This document shows positions 17,695-26,453 of a stretch of 37,061 nt of DNA, one piece after another. Source of the stretch: Isotricha intestinalis (lineage: Eukaryota > Ciliophora > Litostomatea > Vestibuliferida > Isotrichidae). Made by a program: the position numbers and the translations under genes. The notes under the pieces are model-generated. The model was not told the origin of the DNA, did no database searches, and saw nothing but the letters and a program-made list of their open reading frames with translations. Numbering within the stretch: the first letter of the stretch is position 1; each line of letters starts with the position of its first letter. The stretch lies in assembly GCA_023807065.1 (NCBI GenBank), contig JAJJLU010000494.1, positions 1 to 37,061 on the forward strand. The letters run 5' to 3'.

Positions 17695-18885
17695 TTAATA
17701 ACTCCAAATTTTAATAGTTTTATCATAAGAATAAGAAGCAATAAGACCATCTTTAATAAAGCAGAATCCATTAATATCAGAATCATGAGCATTATGAATA
17801 GTAATAATATTTTCAAAATTATCAACTCTATAAATTCTAATAGCTTTGTCTTCACCACCAGTAAAAAAAACTCCATTATCAATAACTAAAATTCCCCAAC
17901 ATTTAGAATAATTTTTTATTTCTTTAATAACTTTTCCTTCATTAATATCAATAACTTTCATAATACCATCAAAACCCCCTCCAACAATAATTCTTTCGTC
18001 ATTTATTTTTTTCAAAGCATTCCAACAACTACAAAAAGCATTTATTATAAATTTTATTTTTTTAAAATTTATCATATCCCAAATTATTATTCCATCATCA
18101 CCACCTGAAATTAAAATATTTTTTTCTGCAATTTCTAATATTGATGTTATATAATATGAATCTGCATTTAATATTGTTATTACACATTGATATGATTTAT
18201 CTGCTTTTTCCCATATTTTTATTGTACTATCATCTGAACAAGAAATTATTTTTTTATTTGATGAAAATATTACTTTATCTATTCTATCTTTATGAGCATT
18301 TGATATTTTTTCTAATTGATAAAATATATTCTTTTTATTATTTTTCCTCCATAATTTTATACTCTTATCATCTGAACATGTAATAAAATTTTCATTATCT
18401 AAAATTGATATGTATCTTATACAATTATCATGTGCATTTTCTATATTATTTATTAATAAAAAATTTTGGTCATATATTTTTATTGATTTATCTGAAGACA
18501 CTGATATTATATTACCGTTTGGAAAAAGAGATATTTTATTTATGTTATTTGAATGGTTTTTTATTGTTTTTATTTTATTAAGAGAAAATGTGTTGTGGTG
18601 AAATATATTTATTTTCCTTTTTATTAATTTTATTTCTTTCATTATTTTTTCAGTTTCTAATTTTAAATTGAGGTTTAAGATTTTTATGTAATTATTTATT
18701 TCCAATAGTGATTCTTCAATTTTTTCTATTTTTTCCGTGTTTTTTTTAATTTCCATTATTTCACTTTTTAAAGTATCATTTTCTTTCTCTAAATTATTCA
18801 TTCTATAATTCAGCTTGTTAATTAATTCTAATAAATTATTGTTGTTTGTTATTTTGTCTGTGTTTTTTAATTTGTTTTTAATCAT
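17695..18885 (-). CDS. Coiled-coil WD40-repeat protein
   Basis: A 396-residue protein. The first 100 residues are a coiled coil (LLELINKLNYRMNNLEKEN... to KIMKEIKLIKRKINI), probably for oligomerisation. Residues about 105-396 form a seven-blade WD40 propeller with repeats such as IISVSSDKSIKIYD, FITCSDDKSIKLWRK, IISCSDDSTIKIWEK, ILISGGDDGIIIWD, VFFTGGEDKAIRIYR and LIASYSYDKTIKIW at the very end. Such proteins act as interaction platforms; no enzymatic domain is present and the partner is unknown. Its blades resemble those of the WD40 protein at 14302-16575, so they may be related, but the N-terminal zinc module is absent here. It converges on the CaaX gene with only 44 bp between stop codons. 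Confidence 0.8.
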   Translation of the reverse strand: MIKNKLKNTDKITNNNNLLELINKLNYRMNNLEKENDTLKSEIMEIKKNTEKIEKIEESLLEINNYIKILNLNLKLETEKIMKEIKLIKRKINIFHHNTFSLNKIKTIKNHSNNINKISLFPNGNIISVSSDKSIKIYDQNFLLINNIENAHDNCIRYISILDNENFITCSDDKSIKLWRKNNKKNIFYQLEKISNAHKDRIDKVIFSSNKKIISCSDDSTIKIWEKADKSYQCVITILNADSYYITSILEIAEKNILISGGDDGIIIWDMINFKKIKFIINAFCSCWNALKKINDERIIVGGGFDGIMKVIDINEGKVIKEIKNYSKCWGILVIDNGVFFTGGEDKAIRIYRVDNFENIITIHNAHDSDINGFCFIKDGLIASYSYDKTIKIWSY

Positions 18886-19033
18886 TAAGTTTAATTTTTT
18901 TTAAATAATTTTTTTAAAATAAACAATCATTTTTTCAAGAAGTTAAAAAAAATAAATTGAGAATAAAAATTAATAAAACACATTTTTGATAATATATATA
19001 AATTAAACTTATTACAAAAATTGATTTAAAAAT

Positions 19034-19300
19034 TTATATTTTCGTACCAAATACAGATATAATATCATCTTTAATTTTACAACTAAAAAAATATCCATTA
19101 GTTTTATAAGAATGAAAACTTCCATATCCTTTTTTATATATAATAGCTGTCCAATTAAACCCAGGATAATTTTCTCTCATTCTTCCTTCGATGTATAAAC
19201 ATCTATCATAGTAAGTTTCGTGAAATCTAAATGCTCCTGCTATTATATCTTTTGTATTTGCTTCCATCTTTTTTTCCATTTCATTCTTTTTAATTTCCAT
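19034..19300 (-). CDS. LC8-like dynein light chain
   Basis: An 88-residue protein fitting a divergent LC8 (DYNLL) dynein light chain. The C-terminal half aligns with the LC8 fold: the family's '[30 protein letters not shown]' corresponds to YIEGRMRENYPGFNWTAIIY then KKGYGSFHSYKTNGYFFSC, followed by the last strand IISVFGTK. LC8 is a dimeric hub binding dynein intermediate chain and many other partners. The normal length is about 90 residues, so it is complete. An in-frame Met follows at residue 8. Its presence implies a dynein-based microtubule system but does not prove a flagellum. The divergence suggests an axonemal or specialised paralogue. Confidence 0.72.
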   Translation of the reverse strand: MEIKKNEMEKKMEANTKDIIAGAFRFHETYYDRCLYIEGRMRENYPGFNWTAIIYKKGYGSFHSYKTNGYFFSCKIKDDIISVFGTKI

Positions 19301-19533
19301 TATTTGAAAAAATACTATTAATTATAAAGAAAAAATGTGCAATTTTTCTTATTTAAAGTTTAAATATTAATTAATTACATTATTCAACTTTTGAAATTTC
19401 ATAAAAAGAATATGAGAATAAAATAATAATCTTTAAAATATAAAATAATAATTATATTTTATATAACTTAATTTTACAATATTATAAATTAACAATAATA
19501 TATTTCTGATTTTAATATATATTTAATAAAAAA

Positions 19534-21612
19534 ATGATTATACTCAAAAAAACAAAAGGGAATAAATCTTTATATGATCAAATTAAAGCACATATAAAAG
19601 ACACATCTTATATAGATCAATTAATGAAAAAGCCAGAAATAACAAATCTAATAGAACAAATTTTAGAAAAACCAGAGAGAAAAATGCAAGAAATTTCAAT
19701 ATTAAAAGAGTATTTAAAACGATTAAAAAAATTTTTAGAAATATTAAATTTTGACAATGAAAATATTTCATTAGATTCTCTTTTAACAAGAGTAAGTAGA
19801 GAAATGAAGGTTGAAAAATTACCAAAAAATGAATTTTTAATGAGAATAGGAGAAAAAGGAGATAGATTTTATTTTACTCTTTCAGGTTGTGTTACTATTT
19901 TAGCACCAAAAGAAATTTTAATTTATATGACTATTGATGATTATACTAAATATTTAACAATATTATATAATAATAATGAACATTACTTATTAAAAAAAAC
20001 TTTAATTGAAAATGAAATGAGTATTCCTTTATTAAAAGAAAAATATGAAATAATAAATCCAAAATTAATAATTAAATATTCTTCAATTGAGGAATATTTA
20101 AATGTTATAAATGGAAAAAAATTAGATATTGAAGAAAAAGATAATGAAGAAGAAGAAGAGGAAGAAGAAGATGAAAATAAAAAGAAAACTAAAATTTTAA
20201 TATCCAGAAAATTTAAATTAAAAATTTATGGTTATACTTGTATAGTTGATTTAGGGAGAGGAAGCACTTTTGGAGAAATTGCTTTAATTAATGAAAATAA
20301 TCAAAGAACTGCTACTGTTTTTGTTAAAAATAATTCTGTTTTTGGAACTTTAACTTCAAAGGCTTTTAAAGAATCAATGCTTGTTTTTTTAGAAAAAATC
20401 AAATGGGAAAAAATTTTTTCCGTCTTTAATACTCCTATTTTTAAAAAATTATATATTAATGAAATTGTTAAAAAATATTGGAATTATTTTGTTGAAAAAA
20501 AATTAAAAAAAGGAGATTTTATTTTTAGAAAAAATGAAAATAGAGATAATATATATTTTATTCTTAAAGGAAGTGTTAAATTAATTATTCCACAATTAAC
20601 TTTGAAAAAAACAAATATAATAATATCAGATATTAAAAATATTTATAATTCAGATATTAGAGAATCAAATGAAAAAAAAGATATTGTTATTTCAATAAAA
20701 TATTCTGGTGAAATTTTAGGAATGGATGATTGTGTTATTAATAATTTATTTTTTTTTAATGCTCTTTGTGAAACTAATGTTTTTTTTTATTATATTGATT
20801 TAAAAGCAATGGAAAAAATAATGAAAGAATACCATGAAATTAAAATTAATTATAAAAAATTAAATGATAAAAAAATTAATTTTATGATTGAAAGATTAGA
20901 AGATATTAAAAGAGTTTTTTTAAATAGTCTTGAAGGAAAAATACTTAACAATTCATATAATGAGAGAATGAAAAATATTGAAAATATATTTTATGATAAT
21001 GCAATTTCTTATAAAGAAGAAAAAAAAAAATTATATAAAATTATTGTTGGAAATTTAAATATTTCAAGAAATAGAAATATGAGATGTAATAATTTAAAAT
21101 ATAATCATACTTCATTATTTAGAAATAAAAATAAAACTTATTCAGTTTTACCAAAATTAAATTTAGATTTTGAAAAAACTGAAGCTTTAATTGCAAAAAT
21201 GAATACTTTTTATGGAAATGATAAGACTAATTTAAATGAAGAAGACAATAATATTAATTCATTAAAAGGAAATTTATATAAATTAAGTAAAAGTAGTTGT
21301 AATTTAAAAATTAATAATATTACTGAAAAAGGTTTTCAACGCTTTTATTTAAAGAGACTTTTAGAAAAAGATGATATTACTAAATTATTATTAGAAAATA
21401 GATTATCTCTAAATGAGCAAATTAATCAATCATCTAATATATATAGTCCAAATATAACTTCATTCAATCAAATAAATTCAAATCAAACAAATAAAAAAAA
21501 AAATATTATTATTAAATTAACTCAAAATTTAGATAATAAACATCCTATTAAATTATATTGTTATGATTCAAATAATCAATTTAAGACACAACTTCAAACT
21601 ATAGAAGGTTAA
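19534..21612 (+). CDS. Protein with two cyclic-nucleotide-binding-like domains
   Basis: A 692-residue protein. After a helical N-terminus, a cNMP-binding domain starts at about 80 (LPKNEFLMRIGEKGDRFYFTLSGCVTIL), is interrupted by about 110 residues with an acidic stretch (about 125-235), and resumes with GRGSTFGEIALINENNQRTATV, which keeps the phosphate-binding cassette F-G-E-x-A-L and its Arg (R258). A second domain at about 300-435 (KKGDFIFRKNENRDNIYFILKGSVKLI, then SGEILGMDDCVINN) lacks the Arg and probably does not bind nucleotide. The C-terminal 250 residues are Asn/Lys-rich with no known domain. No kinase, channel or membrane segment is present, so it may be a cAMP/cGMP-responsive adaptor; similar kinase-less proteins are common in protists. 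Confidence 0.78.
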   Translation: MIILKKTKGNKSLYDQIKAHIKDTSYIDQLMKKPEITNLIEQILEKPERKMQEISILKEYLKRLKKFLEILNFDNENISLDSLLTRVSREMKVEKLPKNEFLMRIGEKGDRFYFTLSGCVTILAPKEILIYMTIDDYTKYLTILYNNNEHYLLKKTLIENEMSIPLLKEKYEIINPKLIIKYSSIEEYLNVINGKKLDIEEKDNEEEEEEEEDENKKKTKILISRKFKLKIYGYTCIVDLGRGSTFGEIALINENNQRTATVFVKNNSVFGTLTSKAFKESMLVFLEKIKWEKIFSVFNTPIFKKLYINEIVKKYWNYFVEKKLKKGDFIFRKNENRDNIYFILKGSVKLIIPQLTLKKTNIIISDIKNIYNSDIRESNEKKDIVISIKYSGEILGMDDCVINNLFFFNALCETNVFFYYIDLKAMEKIMKEYHEIKINYKKLNDKKINFMIERLEDIKRVFLNSLEGKILNNSYNERMKNIENIFYDNAISYKEEKKKLYKIIVGNLNISRNRNMRCNNLKYNHTSLFRNKNKTYSVLPKLNLDFEKTEALIAKMNTFYGNDKTNLNEEDNNINSLKGNLYKLSKSSCNLKINNITEKGFQRFYLKRLLEKDDITKLLLENRLSLNEQINQSSNIYSPNITSFNQINSNQTNKKKNIIIKLTQNLDNKHPIKLYCYDSNNQFKTQLQTIEG

Positions 21613-21997
21613 AAGGGGTTCTTTTTTTATTTAATTTTTTAAAATGTATTAATTTTCATGTATATATTATTTATTTTAATCTCATATAAAAAAATTTAAA
21701 TTCCTTGTATTTCATTTGTATTGAATAGTCAAATTAATATATAATTTGTGATATATATAATTCTTAATTTTAAAAACTAGAAAACAATTTATATTAAAGT
21801 CATTTTTGAAGTTTTGATAAAAAAATAAATAAATTTTATTTAATTTTTTAATTTTTTAAAAAGAGCTATACAGAAAATGAATTTCAATTAAAAATTAAAA
21901 TTGCTTAAAAATAAAAAAAAACAATAATTAAAAAAAATAAAAGAGAAATCTTGCAAAATCTACTTTTAATAATTTACCTTAAATTATTTATTATTGT
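21613..21997. other. Convergent intergenic stretch, nothing recognised
   Basis: A/T-rich gap between two converging 3' ends. No ORF, repeat or RNA gene was found. Confidence 0.4.
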
Positions 21998-23427
21998 TCA
22001 TTCATAATAATCTAAAGTTGATTGTAAATTAGGAGTGACACCTAAATAAACTAAATCATTTTCCATTGAATAACTACAAGAATGAGTCATAGACCAAGAT
22101 ATTCCTGATTCATGATAAGATTGGAAGACATGACAAACAGGAATTTTACCTCCAAAAATACTCCAAGTAGCATCTAAAGGTACCCACTTTTGATTAATTT
22201 TAGCAATAGTCCAAGCATGTCTAGAACTTTCAGGATAATTTAATTGATTTCTAGAATTGAAAGCATAACCGGTGGTATAAATAGCATCAATACCAACACT
22301 TTGTAACAAAGCATTATATAATCTTGTAAAATGTTCACATACACCAACTAATTCAGTTAAAATTTGATCAACTGTCATTGTCCTTCCTACATAATTAATA
22401 TTATAAGTCATATGACTGTAAACCCATCTTCCTAATACTACATGAACTGGTGCTCCTGTTGTATCTGATGCTAATATTTCTTGAGCTTTCTGTATTGTTG
22501 CCTCAGTAGCTGTTGATTCTGGAATACTTGATAATGTAAAATTCCAATTGTCTAGGACTTCATTATTAAATGAAGGATCAACTTGATAATAAGTTTCATA
22601 TCCATTTGTTGATTGAGTGAAAACAAATTTATCATTTTCTTCTTTGATGTAATTATTATCAATGTAATTAACCATATTATTTTGAATGTCATATTTTGAA
22701 AAAGTATTACTACCTCCTTTAAAAAGTCTTGAAGTTCTAATTGTAGTTCTGAAAGTACCTCCGGTAGATGTTCTAGTCAAAGTCATTTTTTGATGAGCAT
22801 TCCAATAAGCTTTCTTAGCTCCAACAACAATATAATCACCAACACCTCCATTAGGAACAGTCCCACTCCAAGTCACACTATTACCATTATCAGTATAAAC
22901 ACCATCTTTAACCCCCATTAAAGCGACTTGACTATCACCAACAACAGTAATTGAACCAGGATAACCTTCTCCAAATCTAATCCAATATATTCAAAACGAT
23001 ATAATTCAAAAAGATTAGGATTTGAAATTGAATATTTAACATTTATATTAAGTTCTTCGTTGTTATATAATTTGAATTGAAAACTAAATGTTTTTCCACT
23101 GAAAGTGTATGAAGAACCTGATTTAGAGAAAGTAACACTTTGAATTGAGTATGTTCCTGTTTTTCCAAATGAAATTGAATATCCTGTATAATATGATCCT
23201 GATGGTAATCCGGTTGCTTTTAAAGTGAATGAAAAGTCATTTTCTTCTCCATCTAATTTTAAAGTTGTTTGAAGGTTAGAATTGATTATTCCTAATGAGG
23301 GTGCTCCTTGTAAAAGAATTTCGTTTAAATGATATTCTTGATATATTTGGGGTGGTTTTGGAATTATAGGAGCAGCTTGAAAAGTTAAGGAAAGTAATGC
23401 TAAAAAGGCAAAGAATTTTATTGACAT
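21998..23427 (-). pseudogene. Secreted transglutaminase-like protein, frameshifted
   Basis: Two overlapping frames form one gene. The first (ATG 23427) encodes a signal peptide (MSIKFFAFLALLSLTFQAAP) and a beta-rich domain up to FELYRFEY, then runs off frame to a stop. The second frame carries RFGEGYPGSITVVGD and continues to TGA 21998. Two bases too many in the AT run at 22984-22991 explain the shift; without them the length is 475 codons. The C-terminal half is a transglutaminase-like/papain-fold domain with Cys in GVCEHFTRLYN, His in SSRHAWTIA and Asp in VPLDATWS, an intact triad. Such secreted proteins may act as proteases or cross-linkers. It may be a real broken gene, an allele or a sequence error. 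A 29-nt intron (GTTTTG...GGAG) would also repair the frame but has a poor consensus. Confidence 0.75.
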
Positions 23428-24097
23428 ATTTTATTCTTTATTATTGGATATCTCTTTATATTATTTATAAACCAATTTATTTTTTATATATTTTTTATGA
23501 TTTTTTGATATTTTTTTTTTATATATTTTAATGTTTATCCTTTCAATTTGAATAAAAGATTTCATTCATTAATATTTATTATTTTATTTTTTTTATGAAG
23601 GATAGTTAATTCAAATAATAATCAAATTAAAACATTAAAATATGAAGTATCATTATAAATTAAATAATTTTAAATTTTTTTTACATATTAATCAAATAAA
23701 AATTAATTTTAATTTTGATAATTAATTCAATTTATTAAATCAAAATTTCTTATTTGAAAATAAAATATAGGAAAATTTGATTATTTATCTGCTCTTTTAT
23801 TTTTAAGATTTCCTGATTAAGTTAAAGATTAGCAATTTAAATTATTCAAAGATTTGAAAAATTATTTAATAAAGTTGATAAAGAAGAAGTGAATGGGTTA
23901 TTAATGTTGATAATCATAGTTAAAGTTATTATTGTAATGTTAAATTAGGAAAATATTTTCTGCTTAAAAAAGGGGAGTTTATTATTTATGTTGTTCAGTG
24001 AATGAAGATATTTAATTAATATATTTTATTAATGCTTTTTATTAATTTATTATTTTACATTTATTTTAAATATTTTTAAAATAATATTTTTGGGCTT
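23428..24097. other. Intergenic stretch with weak coding traces
   Basis: No gene is supported in 670 bases. On the plus strand about 23925-23990 a short frame reads SYYCNVKLGKYFLLKKGEF between stops, which could be a relic but is too short to place. Confidence 0.25.
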
Positions 24098-24748
24098 TTA
24101 TTTTTTTTTAAAGTTATTTTTAATTATTTTTTCATTCGCATATATGGGTTGTTGATATGTTTTAGAATGTTTTATGATAATTTTTGAACGGCAAAATGGA
24201 CATTCTTTTTTCTTGTCTACCCATTTATCTAAACATGTGAAATGAAATATGTGACCACATTTTAATTTTGAAATTTCTTCATTTATATCAATTGAACATA
24301 AACATATTGGACATTGTGAATTTTCTAATCCTATTTTATTTAAATATTCTTCAGACATTATTTCTTTTTTTAAATTTATTTGCTTTCTTATTTTTGATTC
24401 ATTTACATTATCTTTATTTTTATTTTTTGGTCTCATATTTGTTTCTTTTGGTTGATAATTATCTAAATAAACATTATATCTATTATTATTTAGATTTTCT
24501 TCTCTAAAATAATCTGTGTTATTATCATGAGAAAATTCTCTTTTAAATTTTGTATTATTTAATTTTACATTATTATTTAAAGCTTTTGTTCTATTTTGAG
24601 GATTTGAATAAAATTGATCAAATGGATCTAATTCTTCTACTTTAAAATCAATTTCTTCACCTGGATTTACTTTTTCTTCTTCATTAATATTTTCATATTC
24701 AGAACTATCAATTAATTGATTTAAAGGAATCAATATTTTTTTTTCCAT
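24098..24748 (-). CDS. RING-H2 finger protein, probable E3 ubiquitin ligase
   Basis: Predicted 216 residues from ATG 24748 (MEKKILIPLNQL); an in-frame ATG at 24811 would add 21 residues. The N-terminal 150 residues are acidic then Asn/Lys-rich and disordered. Near the C-terminus is a C3H2C3 RING-H2: CPICLCSIDINEEISKLKCG, HIFHFTCLDKWVDKKKECPF, C. All eight zinc ligands are present, with the Pro after the C-x2 step (CPFC) and the Trp of the E2-contact surface (DKW). RING-H2 proteins transfer ubiquitin from an E2 to substrates; the substrate is unknown. No membrane segment, so soluble. It is divergent from the Asn-rich gene at 24868 with 119 bp between starts. Confidence 0.85.
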   Translation of the reverse strand: MEKKILIPLNQLIDSSEYENINEEEKVNPGEEIDFKVEELDPFDQFYSNPQNRTKALNNNVKLNNTKFKREFSHDNNTDYFREENLNNNRYNVYLDNYQPKETNMRPKNKNKDNVNESKIRKQINLKKEIMSEEYLNKIGLENSQCPICLCSIDINEEISKLKCGHIFHFTCLDKWVDKKKECPFCRSKIIIKHSKTYQQPIYANEKIIKNNFKKK

Positions 24749-24867
24749 TTCAAATTTTTTTTTAAAATAAATAAATATATTATATATATATTGATGACTT
24801 TTTTGAATCATTATTTTATTTTCATAACATTATTTTCAAATATAACAAATATTTTATTAAATTAAAA

Positions 24868-26142
24868 ATGGAAGATAATATTTTAAATGGAGCTGAATAT
24901 ATTTTAAATGCAATAAATAGCATTTCAAATTTTCAAGATTTCCAACAATATAAACCAGAAATTTTAAAAGCAATAATGGATATAAAAGACACAACACTAT
25001 TATCTTTAAAAGAAAAACAACAAAATTACACTTATGACCAAAATTTATATATACAAAACAATTTAAATTTAAATGAAAGTCATAATAAAAATTATAGTAT
25101 AAGTAATACATTAGGATTAAGATATAATTATGATGCATATTTAAATACAGAATCTGTGAAAAATAGTTTCATACATTCAATAAATGAGAATGATACTCCT
25201 CAAAATTATGAATTTCAAAATATGAATTTTCACAACGAGGAAAATTATCAAATGGAAAATATTCCAAATAATATTATTACAAGTATGCCTTTACCTCAAA
25301 ATTATCAACAAATACCAAATTATATTGATCCAAATAATAATCAAAATTTAATGAATATTCAAAATATGAATAATTGTAACAATCAGGATAATAATATTAT
25401 TATGAATAACCAAAATCATAATATTGATAAACAATTCAAAAAAAAGCAAGTATCCAAAGTAGCAGATTTAGTAATGAAAATAAATAATGATGATGGATTT
25501 TATGAAATACTATCAAAATTATTTGGGGAAGATTTAATAGATAAATTATTATCTAGAAATGATGAGAAACTGATTTTAGGAGTAGAACAAGCAATAAAAG
25601 AAATAGAAGATTTAAGAAGAAAAGATTTACAAGATCAAAATAAAATAAATGCAAATAGTACAAATATAAATAATAAAAATTCATTATTGTATGAAACAGG
25701 AGATAATATAAATTTAGTTCAATCAAATAATAACACAATAGATAATAGTGAATTATATAAAAATATATCAAATCAAAAAAAATCATATGCTGATGAATTA
25801 TTAATGAAACATGGATTATTAAATTCAAATACTTTAACTCCAATAATAACAAATAAAAGTATGAAAATACCTAAAAAAATAAAAAATGAAAGTGAAAGAA
25901 AAAATGAACCTTATAAAGAATTTAGATTTGAAAATTCATTAAGAGTTGGAATGAAAAGTAGAAAAAGTAATATTATTAGAAGTAATAGTAGTCATATTAG
26001 TAATAATGGTAAAAAATTTAATAATTATACTTCTGGATATGGTCATTATTTTGATGAATCCTTACAAAATGGAGGTGAAAGTAAAATAACTTCTTTAAAA
26101 CAAAATAACAATTATAGAAGAAATATCAAAGGAAATGAATAA
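24868..26142 (+). CDS. Asn-rich protein of unknown function
   Basis: A 424-residue, Asn- and Gln-rich protein. An N-terminal helical segment (NGAEYILNAINSISNFQDFQ) is followed by a long low-complexity Asn stretch, then a more conserved-looking helical region at about 190-245 (VADLVMKINNDDGFYEILSK, then FGEDLIDKLLSRNDEKLILG) and a basic, Ser/Asn-rich tail (RVGMKSRKSNIIRSNSSH). No domain, signal peptide or membrane segment is recognised. The start is clear: ATG after TTAAAA. Shared promoter space with the RING gene may indicate co-expression. It could be a cytoskeletal or nucleic-acid-associated protein, but the sequence does not show which. Confidence 0.65.
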   Translation: MEDNILNGAEYILNAINSISNFQDFQQYKPEILKAIMDIKDTTLLSLKEKQQNYTYDQNLYIQNNLNLNESHNKNYSISNTLGLRYNYDAYLNTESVKNSFIHSINENDTPQNYEFQNMNFHNEENYQMENIPNNIITSMPLPQNYQQIPNYIDPNNNQNLMNIQNMNNCNNQDNNIIMNNQNHNIDKQFKKKQVSKVADLVMKINNDDGFYEILSKLFGEDLIDKLLSRNDEKLILGVEQAIKEIEDLRRKDLQDQNKINANSTNINNKNSLLYETGDNINLVQSNNNTIDNSELYKNISNQKKSYADELLMKHGLLNSNTLTPIITNKSMKIPKKIKNESERKNEPYKEFRFENSLRVGMKSRKSNIIRSNSSHISNNGKKFNNYTSGYGHYFDESLQNGGESKITSLKQNNNYRRNIKGNE

Positions 26143-26453
26143 TGAATAAATATTTTTTTTTCAGGATTTTTAAATATAAATAAATATTTGGAAATTAAAT
26201 ATTTTTATTTTTTTTATTATTTTATTAAACAAAAGATTTTTGATATTTATATAAATTATTTCTATTTAATTATATTTTTGATTATTAAAGGTTGATATTT
26301 ATAAATAATTATTTTATATTTAGATATTTTTATTATTTTCATTTGAAAAACACGTTTTACAAGTTTCAAATATCATTTTTACAAAATAATAAACTAATTA
26401 ATTTATATGACGATATACCCCTTTATTAAAAATATTTATACATCCAATGAAAA
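26143..26453. other. Convergent intergenic stretch, nothing recognised
   Basis: A/T-rich gap between the 3' ends of the Asn-rich gene and the kinase gene. No ORF, repeat or RNA gene was found. Confidence 0.4.
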
